Source: Cylindrodendrum hubeiense
Lineage: Eukaryota; Ascomycota; Sordariomycetes; Hypocreales; Nectriaceae
Length of the DNA: 64,000 nt
Assembly (NCBI GenBank): GCA_014621425.1
Contig: JAANBB010000147.1
Coordinates: 19,961 to 83,960, forward strand
Direction of reading: 5' to 3'
Positions 21,291 to 33,441 of the stretch are shown one piece after another. The position numbers and the translations under genes are program-made. The first letter of the stretch is position 1, and the number at the start of each line of letters is the position of its first letter. The notes under the pieces were generated by a model. It searched no databases and was not told where the DNA came from. It worked only from the letters and a program-made list of their open reading frames with translations.

Positions 21291-23108
21291 TACCATTCGC
21301 CGTTTCCCTTTCGCTTGCCAAACGTTGACACGTCCCACTCTTGGTGGACCCGTCGCCAATCACGCACATCAAATATCTCACACGCCCTCCAAGGGCCCCT
21401 CAAGACCCCCCCGGGCCCTATGATCCCATCGATTTCTCCCAGACACGACCAGGGGTGGCCTGTAAGACCCCAAAGGCCGCGTCACCTGGCGACTACCATG
21501 ATCACGGCTTGCGTACTGCCAGACCTTGACCAATTGCCACCCCACACTCTTGGTACTCCTCGGGCTCTTGGTCTTCCAATGGTAGCTCGGCTTGACGGCC
21601 CCCCTTGGATCCCGCCTTGGCCGCGGAGATTGTCACTGAGGCTCTAATGCTGACCCTGCCGATATCCCCAAACGTCCAATTCGCCAAGCCTCCCCTGGAT
21701 CCCAGCTCTTGGCTCCTTTTTCACAGTCTAAAATTCGGATGGGACTGTGCACTCGGATTTCTATGTCTTGGCTTTGGGCTGAACATGGTTTTTCATAGAC
21801 ATCAAGTATCCATCAAGTGTGGTCCTCTTGAACAAAAGTCAGAGGACCTGTGTCATTGGTACGTCACTGAAGTGGTGATGGGCTTGGCTGCCCCGTGCTT
21901 TTCTCCAGATGCAGCATGCAGCGTCGACTGATCCACTTCACGACAGTCACCTTAGTAGTACAGACCAAGACTTTCCACCCTCACTCCTGCTTCCGCTCCC
22001 TTTTCGAGGCTCTCTGAAACAATTCAATTCAAGATGGTAGTGGTTGGGATATTGCTACTCCATGACGACGAAACTCAAAAGCAAACTTCTCCAAGCAAGT
22101 GTCGTCACCTAGTAGGCTATCAAAATCTCGTGAAGGGATATCCATGCTCCTCCTTCTAGGCACCGAGTATCAAACCTCTTGATGGAGTTATCTCAAGGAT
22201 CTTCGTCGAATCATACCAGGCCTCTTCTCATCGCCGGTATGTTGCGGAGCACGGACAGCATCGACATCGACTTGCCCAAACAGGCAGCTTTCGTATTGGC
22301 TTCCCGGTCAACTTTGCGAGTCCACTTGACAGCACTCCCAACCCAACTCGCCCGCTTAAGTGCCCCCATCCCCGCAGACGTACCGGCTCGGACACTCTTC
22401 GTCGGCCTCTTTAGAGGTCGGGACGCGCGTTTCCTCGGCGGATCCCTTGCCGACTCGCAACCTTCTGGAGCCCCGTTGGGCCTTGCTAGCATGTGGGAGG
22501 GGCAGGGATGACATGACGTCCGGTACTGTGGCCGTGAGTAGTGGCCTGGTGACGCAAAGCCACACTGGGGACGGCCCGGTATTCCTTGTTGCGTAGTCTG
22601 GGCGGTGAATTATGAGGCTTGGGCAGTTTGTGTTGCCGTCTAAGCCCGCAACTGGGGCTGGATGATGCTAACCATACCCTACAGCCCAGCCGTAGAATTC
22701 GTACAAGACCATCCTGTGTTGTTGCAGTGCCAATTAACCTTACAGCATACGAAGCAACTTGCGTAGACCATCAGTACACTGAAATTGTTATCTGTAAGCC
22801 ATATCTGAACGTGTCTTGCGTGGCCGATGGTGTCTTGGTCTCCATCACGAGAAACATATCACAATGTGGATGTAGACTGGGGGGGACACTAGACCCATCA
22901 TTCCCGAGGAAAAAAGTACGCACGTTCGCATGGATTTGTGCATCCGAGTATAACCATTCAAGAAATCTACAACCCAGGGCTGTCGTTCGGTCCAGACCCT
23001 TCCATACATTGCCACTAACACACGCCTTGTTTTTGTCTTCCCGACTCTGCGCCGACACTCGCTCTCCTTTGACGTCTTGCCGTGTGTAACCTCCAACCGG
23101 GGATAGAT

Positions 23109-25800
23109 CTACCTTTCCCACTGCTCGAGGCTAAAGTAGCTCTCCGGCATATCCACATCCCATGTCGGTCTCTCCACTAGGGCCACCTCGAGGTCCTGGT
23201 CTGGTGTGCTGAGAGGCACGATGCCAAAGATGGGACGGTACTTGTAAGTCATCCACCAGCTCTTACGCTCACCGCCAGTCTCGGCAACCTCCAGGTTTGC
23301 TCCAGTCTCGTTGCGGTTACGCAGTTGGGCAAGTTCGCCGTCGGCCTCATCCATATCGTCGTCGCTGTTGACGTCCTCAGTCTGGGCCGCGTCCTCCATG
23401 TCGACATCCTCCCACTGACCCGCTGTATGCTTGCGGACCTGCGAGGGCGCGAGGTTTCCCTGCTCCATCCTGCCACCGGCACCGCTACTCGGACCACCTC
23501 TCTTACGCTTCATGCCATGCTTGCCAAGGGTCTCCGTTGGGTCGGCAACAGGGGTCGGCTTGGGAAGATCCTGAGCCATATCGATCATGAGTAGGAACGA
23601 AACACCGTAGATCCATGCCCGGGAACCCTGCCAGAGCACACCCTTGGCCAAGTCTAGGAGATCTTGAACAGCTGTAGGGAGGGCATGTCGGGGATGACGA
23701 CGAGACCACGGGGTCAGGGAGCCTTGCAGGGGGTGGAACGTAAAGAGGTTCCACGAAGAGGTGATTGCCAAGAGGGTATAGTCGTTGGTAACATCTGACT
23801 CAACGTCCGCCCCGCCGTCGGAACTTTGGGTCTGGGGCACGTCGTCCGAGAACGATAGCACCGTCGCAGCAGAGGGGAGTTTCGGCAGAAGCTTGGCGTT
23901 AGGGTTCCGAACCCACTGGTCACCAATCTGCGTGACTGCATCGTCTTCCTCCTCCGAAGAATCGCTCTCCTCCTCCGAAGACGCGTCACCCTCTGCCTTA
24001 GCTCCATTCTGCAGGAGCTCTTTGCTGCCGCGTAAGACCCAAGTATCGAGGTATCCCGCCAAGTCGGAGGATGCGAGTATCTTCGAGTCAGCAGAGAAGG
24101 CGACATGTGTGATGGTCCTATCGTAACTGCCCAATCCGCCATTGAGAATGTAACGTGGGATATGTCGGCGCAATCGAGTCAGCCGTCGTAGTTGCGGCTG
24201 GAAAGTGATGGGGGCATCAGGCTCCTCGGGGGTGTCGACCTTGGCCAGCGAAACTCGAGAACCCTCCTGCACAGCACAGAGCCACTGGCCGTTAGGCGAG
24301 AGCTCGACCTTGGTGGCACCGATGCTTGTCAGCTTCTGCGGGACCTGGATGGAGGAAAGCTTGATGTCCGAGGGCTTGACGGGGTCTTGGTGTTGTAGCC
24401 TGAAGGCTTTGACACTGGTCGAAGTAGACACCACAAGAAGTGTACCGTCCTGATTGATAGTCGCAGAGGTAATGTTGGAATCCCCCTTGACGACAATCGT
24501 CTTGAGAAGCTTGCGGTTTTGGTTGATATCCACGTCCTCGCCACCGGCATCGAACATGGCTGTTGCGGATTTCCGCAGAGCCCAGACATGAACTTCTCTC
24601 TCCCACCAACTAACGACGAACCGTGCTCTGGCAGCACTTAGGATAGGGGGTTGTTGCGGTAGGCTAGACATGATTCGGTGGTTCTCACGTCCCATCTCCT
24701 TGAGAGGAATCACGACAGGGTTGGCGTCGGGGCCTGGTATTGCGTTAGTGATCATTCGACAATGGTGAGCTGGGCATCTTACCTCCAGAGACGACAACGC
24801 TGATCCGGCCACTTTCGAAGGAGGCCATGGATTTGACATCGTGCTCGTGATACCGTCTACCCCAAACCTTGCTCCATCGGTTACCCGCGCCGGTGTTTTG
24901 CTTGTAAAGAATCGTTCGTCGGTCCATGCCTCCACTGAGGATTGAGGTTCCATCCGCATTGGTCGTGAGACTGAGGACATCTTGCTTGTGACTTTGCATT
25001 CGCTGTGTCTGTGTGTATGTCTTGCCGTCCCAGATGCAGACTTGACCGGTGGAGTCGCCTGAGACAATGTTGCCTCCAGGGAGACACTTGACAGACCAGA
25101 CGATGATGTCCTTGGAGCCACCAACGAGATCGGAGCCCAGCGTCATCCTTCGCAACATGTGACCCTTGGTAATATCGTACGCCCGAATCGTGCTATCGGA
25201 GCAGCCAACGATGGCGACCTTGCGGGACTGGAAGGTAATGCTGACCATCTGGGCCTTCTTGGTGGGTGACCTCAGCAGCACTCGCTGAAATCGCAGGTCG
25301 TCATCCTCGATGGAGTACATGACCAGCTCGCCGTCAATGGTTCCGGCGATGAGCTTGGTAGAGTCCTGAGCATCCACCCCGAAGCTGGCCTTGTCGGTGG
25401 CAGGGGGCTGGGCGGCCATGCACCAGATATCGCCATGCTGACCGCTCGCGTGCCTCTTCGGCACTCCCTTCTCGAGATCCCACTCGGTCACCGTGGATGT
25501 GTAACCTATGCTGAAGAGGCGCAACTTGCCAGCGACAACCCGACCATCACCGAGGTCCTGGTCGGGCTCGTTGACCCAGACGAGTCCGTCAACGCTGCGG
25601 TCCTTGCCTCCGGGGATGACGAGTTCCTGGTTCCAAGACCCATTTGACGGGTTCCAGATCTCGATGTCGCCATTGGCCCTTCCAATTGCCAATCGCGCAA
25701 GCGAGGCTTGCAGCGCAGACCTTGTCTTGGGATGCGAGAATGCGATGGCGTTGATCGCGGAGGGTTTGTAGGGAACGAATCGGCAGCGGTGGACGTCCAT
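23109..25800 (-). CDS. utp4: UTP4 (cirhin-like) WD40 protein of the small-subunit processome
   Basis: Nucleolar WD-repeat protein of the t-UTP/UtpA complex, needed for pre-18S rRNA processing and rDNA transcription. Exons 25800-24783 and 24733-23109 give 880 residues. The intron 24734-24782 (49 nt, GTAAGA...TCACTAACGC...CCAG) joins VVVSGG to PDANPVVIP. The start MDVHRCRFVPYKPSAINAIAF is the family N-terminus, which fixes the ATG at 25800. WD-type repeats are visible at ARLAIGRANGDIEIWNP, GDIWCMAAQ, VAIVGCSDSTIRAYD, GNIVSGDSTGQVCIWDG and GTSILSGGMDRRTILYK, with a second set after the intron (VVSWWEREVHVWAL, KILASSDLAGYLDTWVL). Two acidic patches (EEESDSSEEEDD; NSDDDMDEADGE) are typical of ribosome-biogenesis factors. 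It is divergent from the NPT1 gene. Confidence 0.95.
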
Positions 25801-26630
25801 GATTGCGGATAACTTGTCGCCTTGACGCGTTTCTCGGTCGGCTCCCGTAATTCGACTTCGTCTCTCGTCTCCGAGTGTCGCACGTAATGTCTGAAGAATG
25901 CCGAAGCTCGCCGCCGAGTAGCCAGGCGTTGATGTCGAGCGAGGCTGATGGAGAACAAAAAAAAGCTGGGCCGCCGTCTGGATTTTTTTTTCTGAGTCTG
26001 CTCGGTCCGCTTGCGAATTAAGGTGTGGTCCATGCGCCCAAGTGCCCCTCCACCCCACCATGGCAACGCAATGGCAGCCCTCAAGAAGGAGCGACCGACC
26101 CCTCACTGGGCAGTTGCTGTTTGGCCGTTTTTGGGAGCATTTTGCGCCCATATTAAACGCAGTGGGGAGCCGCGTCCGCTGCAGCGCTTCCGGAAACTTC
26201 ACTGACGTCCACTGTGACTCAAAGCGCTCAGCCAAACCACAACTCGCGCAAACTCAACCTCGCTTCTCGCTTCTCGCGCCGCACCAAGACGTGAATCATT
26301 CAGACCGCTGCCATTGCGATCTCGTCGCGCCCCTCGCCCTCTTGGATATTGCCTCTTGCTTCTTTGTCCCAAGACATATCCGCATTTCCGTCAGTACCTT
26401 GTTGGCTTGGCTCCCCGCAGTTCTGAGACCCTCCTCATCCCGCCGGCGTCTCCCGTAACGTGACGAAGCGGACGCGCCATCGCCCCCCAAGCTAGCTCCC
26501 AACCCCAGCTCCGGATCTCCGGTCCTCAGGCTCTCGAGCCTCTAAATCGCTGGCCAGTTACCGCCTGGCTTCACCCTTGCACGCAAACCGCGCAATTGAT
26601 TCCCCAGAGTCCAGTCCATCTTCGCCCACC
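25801..26630. promoter_or_regulatory. Shared divergent promoter of UTP4 and NPT1
   Basis: Gene-free 830 bases between two divergent start codons. It contains pyrimidine runs on both strands: a minus-strand T-run near 25985, and plus-strand CTTCTCGCTTCTCGCGCC at about 26262. These fit 5' leaders on either side. Short open frames inside have no coding features. Confidence 0.55.
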
Positions 26631-28140
26631 ATGGACTTCAACAGCTCGTCGCCCTTCCCCGAGGGCGTCATCTCCTTCCTCGATACGGATTTGTACAAGT
26701 TGACGATGCAATGCGCCGTTTTCAAGTTCTTCAAGGACGTCCCCGTTACTTATGCCTACACGAACCGCACCCCAGACAAGAAGCTCTCGAGAGCTGCCTT
26801 TAAGTGGCTCGAGGATCAGATTCGGAGTATGCTCACGCAACCGCCTCCGCAATCGAGAGAATTGAGAGCTAACGTTGTTGTCTAGAGCTCGGTTACATCT
26901 CTCTCTCAGCCGAAGAGTATAAGTTCCTCGAGAAGAACTGCGATTACCTCACGAAGGACTACCTCAACTTCCTCAAAGAGTTTCGGTTGCGCCCAAGGGA
27001 ACAGGTTGTCTTGACCTTCACCCCTGTCGGTGAGGACACTGGTGCCGACTCGGTAGTTGGCGACGTTGATATTCATATCAAGGGCGCTTGGGTTGACACG
27101 ATTCTCTATGAGATCCCCATGCTCGCCCTAACATCCGAGGCCTACTTCAAGTTTATGGACACGGATTGGAACTACGAGGGCCAGGAGGACAAGGCCTTTG
27201 ACAAGGGCATCCAGCTGCTGGAGGCGGGATGCATCACGTCCGAGTTCGGATCACGAAGACGGCGCGATTACCATACCCAAGCTCTGGTGTTCCGGGGCCT
27301 TGTCAAGGCATCCAAGGAGGCAGAGAAGAAGGGCTTCCCAGGCAAGTTGTCTGGAACGAGTAACGTCCACCTGGCCATGCGGTTCAACATTCCCCCAGTT
27401 GGCACCGTCGCCCACGAGTGGTTCATGGGAACAGCCTCCATTGTTGGCGACTACAAGAAGGCTACCGAGGAGGCCCTCCGACACTGGGTCAGCTGCTTTG
27501 GCAACAAACTCGGCATTGCCCTGACCGACACCTTTGGCACCCAGGAGTTCCTTCGAAGCTTTAGCTTGCCTGTGCGCCCGGTGGAGGGTGGTTTCCCAGC
27601 GGAAACGTTCCAGAAGGAAGACGGAACCATGAAGACGTACGCAGAAGTCTTTGCTGGAGTTCGACAGGACTCTGGTGATCCGGCCGAATACACCAAGATG
27701 ATGCGGGATTATTACGACGAACAGGGCATCAAGGATAAGAAACTCATCGTCTTTTCCGATTCGCTCAACATCGATCGCTGCTTGGAGTATAAGCAGGTAT
27801 CTGAGAACCTGGGCTTTCAGCCCACCTTTGGTGTGGGAACTTTTTTGACAAACGACTTCACCCATCTTAAGACGGGAACTAAGTCTGTCCCCTTGAACAT
27901 TGTTATCAAACTCAGCTCAGCTGCAGGGCGCCCTGCGATCAAAATCAGGTGAGTACATACCAAGCCTCTACTCCTCGCGAAGACCCTCTTCTAACTGTGA
28001 GCAGTGATAATGCTGGTAAGAATACCGGTGACAAGGATACGGTTGAGAAGGTTAAGCAAGAGCTGGGATATGTTGAGCGGGAGTGGAAGGACGGCGACGA
28101 GACCTCACGATGGGGGAAAGAAGAAGACACAAAGGCGTGA
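26631..28140 (+). CDS. NPT1: Nicotinate phosphoribosyltransferase
   Basis: Makes nicotinate mononucleotide from nicotinate and PRPP, the first step of the Preiss-Handler NAD salvage route. Exons 26631-26826, 26886-27948 and 28005-28140 give 464 residues. Intron 1 (26827-26885) has GTATGC, GCTAAC and GTCTAG; intron 2 (27949-28004) has GTGAGT, TTCTAACTGTGAGCAG. The joins read DQIRKLGYISLS and [14 protein letters not shown], both family-like. Motifs include [16 protein letters not shown] near the N-terminus, [11 protein letters not shown], the [11 protein letters not shown] and [10 protein letters not shown] stretch, [38 protein letters not shown] and [10 protein letters not shown]. These cover the substrate and phosphoribosyl sites. 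The histidine that is autophosphorylated in the enzyme is expected in the VAHEWFMG segment. Housekeeping gene; no unusual features. Confidence 0.95.
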
Positions 28141-30307
28141 GCTGCTTTCATAACAGCTGAACCATTGAAGACTGCGAGAGCAACAGAGAGAAACAGCGCA
28201 AGCTTACTGGCCTTACCTGGCGTACCTGCGATTCTGGAACTGGGAAAGTGGAAGAAGGATTTCAACAAATGATTCCCGAATAGATTGCAAGCGCTTTAGA
28301 CGTTGAGTTGATGCAACTCGTCTACAATTTTTCAATACCAATGCCTATTACCCTGATGTTGAGAGAGTGGTGACATCTACGGTCGACCGCTCGGATGACT
28401 TTAAATATTTTACTTATCCCATTTGCGGCCAGACATTGTGGACGAAGCTGAACTTTGGATCTCTCATGTCTCCACAACAAGGTAAACGAGAGGCGTTCTA
28501 GCTTTGGCGACTCTAGGAGGATGTATGTTGTTCCTTCGCGATTTTGGTCTTATACCATGATTATTAGTTGCTATTCATAGGTCTGACACGAGTGACTAAA
28601 GAAGAGTATTACTCCTCGTATACCTGCAGGTTGCTACACAAATACAAAGTTTAGCCCCTAAATCCTAGCTAAATTATATACATTACCTTAACCTAAAAGC
28701 AAATGTTTATGATCAGGCCTAATAAATAACAAAAATAAAAAGCAGCATTGGGATAAACATGTACTAATGATTAGACTTACTAGGATTTTTCTGGTGGAAT
28801 ATCATATCATATTAAGTGTATTGCTGAGAATTCTCGAACCAGCTGGATATGGGTATGTGCGAACAGCAACCTGCAAGCGCGTAAATAGCAATACTCATAA
28901 AAAGGGTAGCCTTGGTACAGTAGTAATCATAAATCGGTGTATGTTGTGCTGAACTTTGACCTGTCCAAGCACAAACATTTCCGAACTTGGAAGCAATAAC
29001 CATCCGAGGTCCTTGTCACTTTTAGTAGTTATTCTCATGGATTTAATGCTAGAATGACCATGTGAATTCTGGAGAACAGGAAGGAGGCATCGCCGTTTCA
29101 GCCCTCAGTATTGGGTGACTGCTTTCTTATATGCGTCTGAATCAAGACCAAATTGACGCTTACTCCCTCTAGGGTCCCTTGAACACAATGATGAACTGTG
29201 GCACGAACGACACGAGGATCTACACACATTTTGAGATGGGAATCCTATCCCACTTATGCACTGGTGGAGAGATATTCACCAAAACTTTTGCCTGACTCGA
29301 AGGCAACGCTTTGAGGTCAAGGAAAAGGATGCAGAGGTTTTTCAACGATTGGATAGATTGAAGAATACGTAGTGGCGGTGAATGCTTTACTGGGACATTG
29401 AGGTAGGATGATCTCCTCCAGTCGCGTAAAAATATTTCGCCTCCAATCGTTTGATATACTCGAGAACTGTAATGCTGGCGCGGCTAGCATATTAGAAGAC
29501 TCTACAATTAGTAAGAATTAACACTTACCAAATATGATCCTGTACTTGAACCATGTCGGTGTCTTTCCTGACATCGAGCATCATAATTAAGGCGGATGAA
29601 GGCGTACCTGCGTCTTCTCGAAGTGATAACTTGCGACAAAAGAATTATCGGGACGAATTAGAGGGGTTGGAAACAACTCGAGGCCGTCTACATCGGTGAA
29701 CGATACCATTGCAATATTATCTTTGTTCGAAATCAATGAAGAATTGACGTTTGCCTAGGGTCTAAAATGATTAAAGAGTTGGCGTGTTGGGCTCAGGCGC
29801 TTGAATATATGTGATGATCGGAGCAAACTGCTCTAAGCATTACTCCCAGACTATGTTATAATGTGGTCGTTACATGTTGGAGAGGGTAATGTGTTGAGGT
29901 TGACCAGGCCAATTTTGAGGGCTAGGGGGAGGTCTTGGGTACAGCAGGTTTGACCGTCTAACTTGGTCATCGCGATATGACATTCAGGATCATCGGCATC
30001 AGCCATCTTTGCAGCTGTGTTTATTTATGCTCAATTGTTAGTCTTTTCAGCTCTTTCTGATGGCATATTTTAGTGATTCATCTGATCAGATGATACTGTA
30101 AGGTGGTATTGTTCAAACTTGTCTTAATTGTTCATTTCTACTGTCCCTTGCCTGGGGCTTCCTCCTCATTGCGGACGTATTGCCACCACACGCCTCACAG
30201 TCATCATCACTCTGCCTTTCTGGGTGGGTTGTTGGGCTTTCCAACGTCTCTTGCATCCCCCTAACATCCACTGATACTGAAACTTTAGAGTATTATGGTA
30301 TAAATAT

Positions 30308-30475
30308 TAGGGTTGAATGTGTTGAAAAGGAAGGGCTTTAAGGTGATGCTACCAGGCGCCTGTAGTGCTAAAGATTAGGGCTATGGGCACTATAAATTAG
30401 GGACTAGGTCTACTCAGAATTAGGGGCTACGTGCATTAGGAATTAGGGGTTAGGCGCTGATATTTAGGGGCTGGC
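30308..30475. repeat. Irregular TTAGGG-like words
   Basis: Several copies of ATTAGGG or ATTAGGGG occur within about 170 bases, separated by 10-20 variable bases (around ATTAGGGCTATGGG, ATTAGGGACTAGG, ATTAGGGGCTACG, ATTAGGGGTTAGG). TTAGGG is the telomere unit of most filamentous fungi, but the spacing is irregular, so this is only a weak resemblance. Confidence 0.4.
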
Positions 30476-30691
30476 TGAATGTACAACCAGTATCCTTGCC
30501 ATGCTTCCACTTTCAAACTCGCCCCTGCCCGCTACCTCAACCCTTGGTGTAAGGCCCCTCCAGAATCGTTCCTGGGCAGTAGCATCCCATACTTCGGCTT
30601 CGGCTTGGACTTTTCGGAGCGCATAAGCCCTAAGCTCTTCCCAGGATACCACTCCGATCTTCTTCAGCAGATCCGATCGCCGCTGATGCAT
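30464..30691 (-). CDS. Doubtful small open frame
   Basis: A 75-residue frame from the ATG at 30691: MHQRRSDLLKKIGVVSWEELRAY and onwards, with an amphipathic helix-like middle and no known domain. The same frame is open upstream to 30790 without an ATG. Its composition is more protein-like than the AT-rich surroundings, so it might be a remnant exon or a small gene. I see no intron or homologue that would settle it. Confidence 0.2.
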   Translation of the reverse strand: MHQRRSDLLKKIGVVSWEELRAYALRKVQAEAEVWDATAQERFWRGLTPRVEVAGRGEFESGSMARILVVHSASP

Positions 30692-30713
30692 GGTGAGATG
30701 GTGAGATGGTGAG
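30690..30713. repeat. Tandem repeat ATGGTGAG, three copies
   Basis: Three exact 8-base units directly at the start of the doubtful minus-strand frame. Confidence 0.85.
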
Positions 30714-33441
30714 ATAGGGAGCCTGAGAGATGGTGGCGGAACGATGATTTGAATTGGATGGTGATTATCTTGCAGCTGTGCAACCTTCATAGGGTGTAAG
30801 CCTTAGGTGTGTCTTCCCACAAGCGTATGTGTTTATTCTCACTTGTGATTGTGTTGCTCTCCTGCTGTAAGGCGTAATTTCAGTGTTGTTGGGTGTGATC
30901 CCAAAATCAGGTCGGTGCCCCAACTCTCGGAACCGATTGTTGATTTTCAATAATTTTTTGGTTTGCTCTGGATATATAAGGAGAGAGGTGTTTGATTTCG
31001 AGATTTGAGATTTCCGTGAACTCGACTTACTACATCATCGGCAACGTGCGAGAAAGACCTGGCGTATAACCCCCGGCTGTGGGCTTATGATGCCGCCGTT
31101 TCAAACAGGCGAACGAAATTAGGAGTTCAAGTCTGCACAGACGAGAAGCGGTATTGAACAATACTATCGATCGTGTCTGGTGTGTCAACAGATGGCACCG
31201 AAATTGCCACAATCATTAAGTCGAAGCATCAGTGTCCTACGGCCATAGGAAACGGTGTCCATAGATTATCTAGGGCCTATATCGCCAAAGACACGATTGG
31301 GCAAGGCTTACGTCCAATTGCCCGGGGATGTGGTTTTGAAGAGGATGAAGTTGAAAGTTCAATGCATTTATTGATGGCTTGTGCTTGATCCCAGAGGAAG
31401 TGAGGCTTCTAAACCAAATGACGACGACGAATTCATGTAAGAGAGGCAACAGAAGAAGCCCTCCGAGGTAGGCGAGGAAGGCGATAGCAGCGAACAGAGC
31501 ATGGACCTGGATATTGATGGCGAGTATTGACGGCGAGTTAGCCAACTTGAGGGACTTGGATTATCCATGAGGTAGCAAACTTCAAGTACGGATGCAGACT
31601 ACCCATGAGGCAGGCCTGTCTGGACATCTCTTTGCTTCTGGATGGCTATCTGTGATCGCGCCATGCATTTTCTCACATGACTTAATATTTTACTTGTCGC
31701 TCGCCTATTTGCGCCTTATTAATATGGGAGTCTTGATTTCTTATGAATCCAGCTGAACGCACTCAGCGTCTGATACCCACCCGGGGACCCACCGGATTTC
31801 CTTGTTCATGTGTCGGCAATGACATCATCACCCACATCCCAGTCCCCTGGGCGCATCCACAACCCCCAGAATCAAGCGGCGCCCAACCCGACGCAGCCGT
31901 TGCATTTTGCCTGTCTGGCAGCGGGAGTCGGAAAGTCAATTGTCCCCGATTGATTCCCGTCGTAGAGTCCAACGGGCCGCTGTCCGCTCTCGCTGTCCGA
32001 GTCGGTATCTCGGTGTCTCGGCACTGCAGCGTCCGTTCCTGGGCCTCCATGGGTTTCGCTCATCGTGTCGTAATCCGCTGAGTAACCGTCTTGTGGCTGA
32101 GTGAGCAGGGAGGCAGCCCTTCCTGGGCATCCCACGCTTCACGTCACACAGCCTCCAGCTGGCCGCTGAGAGGGGTTGCCAATCCTCTTAGTGCATAGCC
32201 CATCCCCCACAATCCTTGTTCACATTGAAAGGTCGGTCAACGGTGTACTGAGAGCCGATAGCATGGCGACAAAACACAGATGGGCAGAGGCTTCGAGCTG
32301 GAAGGCCATAGCTTACTACGTAGTACTACGCAGTAGAATAGTTCAGAACGCTGGCTTGTCTTTTTCTCCACGGACCCCATCATGACCCTGGCTCATCCAT
32401 CATGACTATACCCATACTCCACCTACCAGGCAGGTTAAGGCAGGTTAAGGCATGGATGGATCTGGATCAGTCTGGGACCTACAGCGATGATGCACGTGTC
32501 AGGCCACAGCCGGCCGGCAGTGGAGAGAGTGCACACGGCGAGGAGTGATGTGCGTGAGGCGTACAGACTAGAGCAACTGTGCGATATGTCAGGCGTGATG
32601 CGCCAGGTGTGCGGCGTGAGACGGGCGTGATATCGTAATCTCGATGCACAGCCGCTCGTGCCTTGTTCGATGACATTGTAAGCGATTCCCTCCCACCCGA
32701 TCGCGCCCAGTCGCAGTCGCACAAGAGGGAGCTCCGTCAAACAAGGACAGCCGGTTTCTTCCTTTTCTTGGTGTATTAATTAATGGACGAGCCCCAGCGC
32801 TGGACGTCAACGTCACAGGCAGATGCACCTAACAACTCAGAGCACCATTCGACACACAGCAGCACTAGGAGCATTGTGGCAAGTCAGCCGACAACCCCGA
32901 GCGAAGGGTAACCCGGCCTGCGCAACCGCGTAGTTTTTTGTCTTTTCGGCTGGATTTCCAAACCAAAAACACACTGGGCTCTCTTTAGGCACGGCCTCAC
33001 ATCCAGGCCATCCATGCCATCACCGTTCCAGGCCTGCCCTTGTTGACCTGGATCTGACCCACGGTGCGCAGCAGCGCAGCAGCGCAGCACACACAGCAGC
33101 GCCGCCTTCTTTTTAGCCAGTGCCTTCGCGCGCCAAGCTCCCCTGCCTGCCCTTGCCTTGTCATCTCGATCCATCAGGTCCCAACTGCTTTTCGTCCCGA
33201 TCTTTCGCGATTTATTACCAACTGCGCCCAGCGTCGATACACCCGCCTCTTCTACTTCTTTCCCGCCATTTATTGCTCCTCGCATGCGGCCTCGTCGCCG
33301 GTCCCCTCAACCTCACTTAGCTCGCTGGCGCCGCCTCCCGCTTACCGCTGACCGCCGATCGCCTTCAACTCTTCCCCGCCATCCGCCCTCGAGGTGAAGC
33401 TGTCATTGTCACAGAGCCTTTCAACTCCTCCTGCCTTCGCC

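Larger units (their letters stand above)
17958..23108. other. 5.1 kb gene-poor stretch between PNG1 and UTP4
   Basis: I see no reliable protein gene. Many open frames of 60-226 codons exist on both strands (for example 19501-20145 minus and 19727-20407 plus), but they overlap each other and show low-complexity, GC-driven composition without domains. The stretch contains several small tandem repeats, listed separately, and three GTACGTAC-type words at about 19596, 20050 and 20284. Part of it must be the PNG1 promoter and long leader (upstream of 17957) and the UTP4 terminator (below 23109). An untranslated RNA or a very long regulatory region is possible. Confidence 0.5.
28141..33441. other. 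5.3 kb gene-poor region, AT-rich in its first part
   Basis: No convincing gene is seen. The part 28300-30450 is clearly more AT-rich than the rest of the window, with a run at 28640-28760 that is nearly all A/T; this could be old repeat-induced point mutation or a remnant of an insertion, but I cannot recognise an element. TTAGGG-like words recur at 30308-30470. A 75-codon frame with an ATG at 30691 (minus) is listed separately. A TATATAAG sits at 30973-30980. The part 31740-33440 returns to higher GC; its last 350 bases are pyrimidine-rich and lead into the DUF7514-like gene. Confidence 0.5.

Noticed and set aside
20985..21647. 220-codon plus-strand frame in the PNG1-UTP4 spacer
   Set aside because: Random-looking sequence, contains translated tandem repeat, no homology cue.
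31120..31145. GTTCAAGTCTGC as a tRNA T-arm candidate; likewise GTTCGAGAC near 39051 and GTTCGAGTCGC near 38205
   Set aside because: No matching A box, acceptor stem or anticodon arm could be folded around them.
31270..31545. Hydrophobic 91-codon minus-strand frame
   Set aside because: Antisense to an acidic Glu/Asp-rich low-complexity run, so hydrophobicity is probably an artefact.
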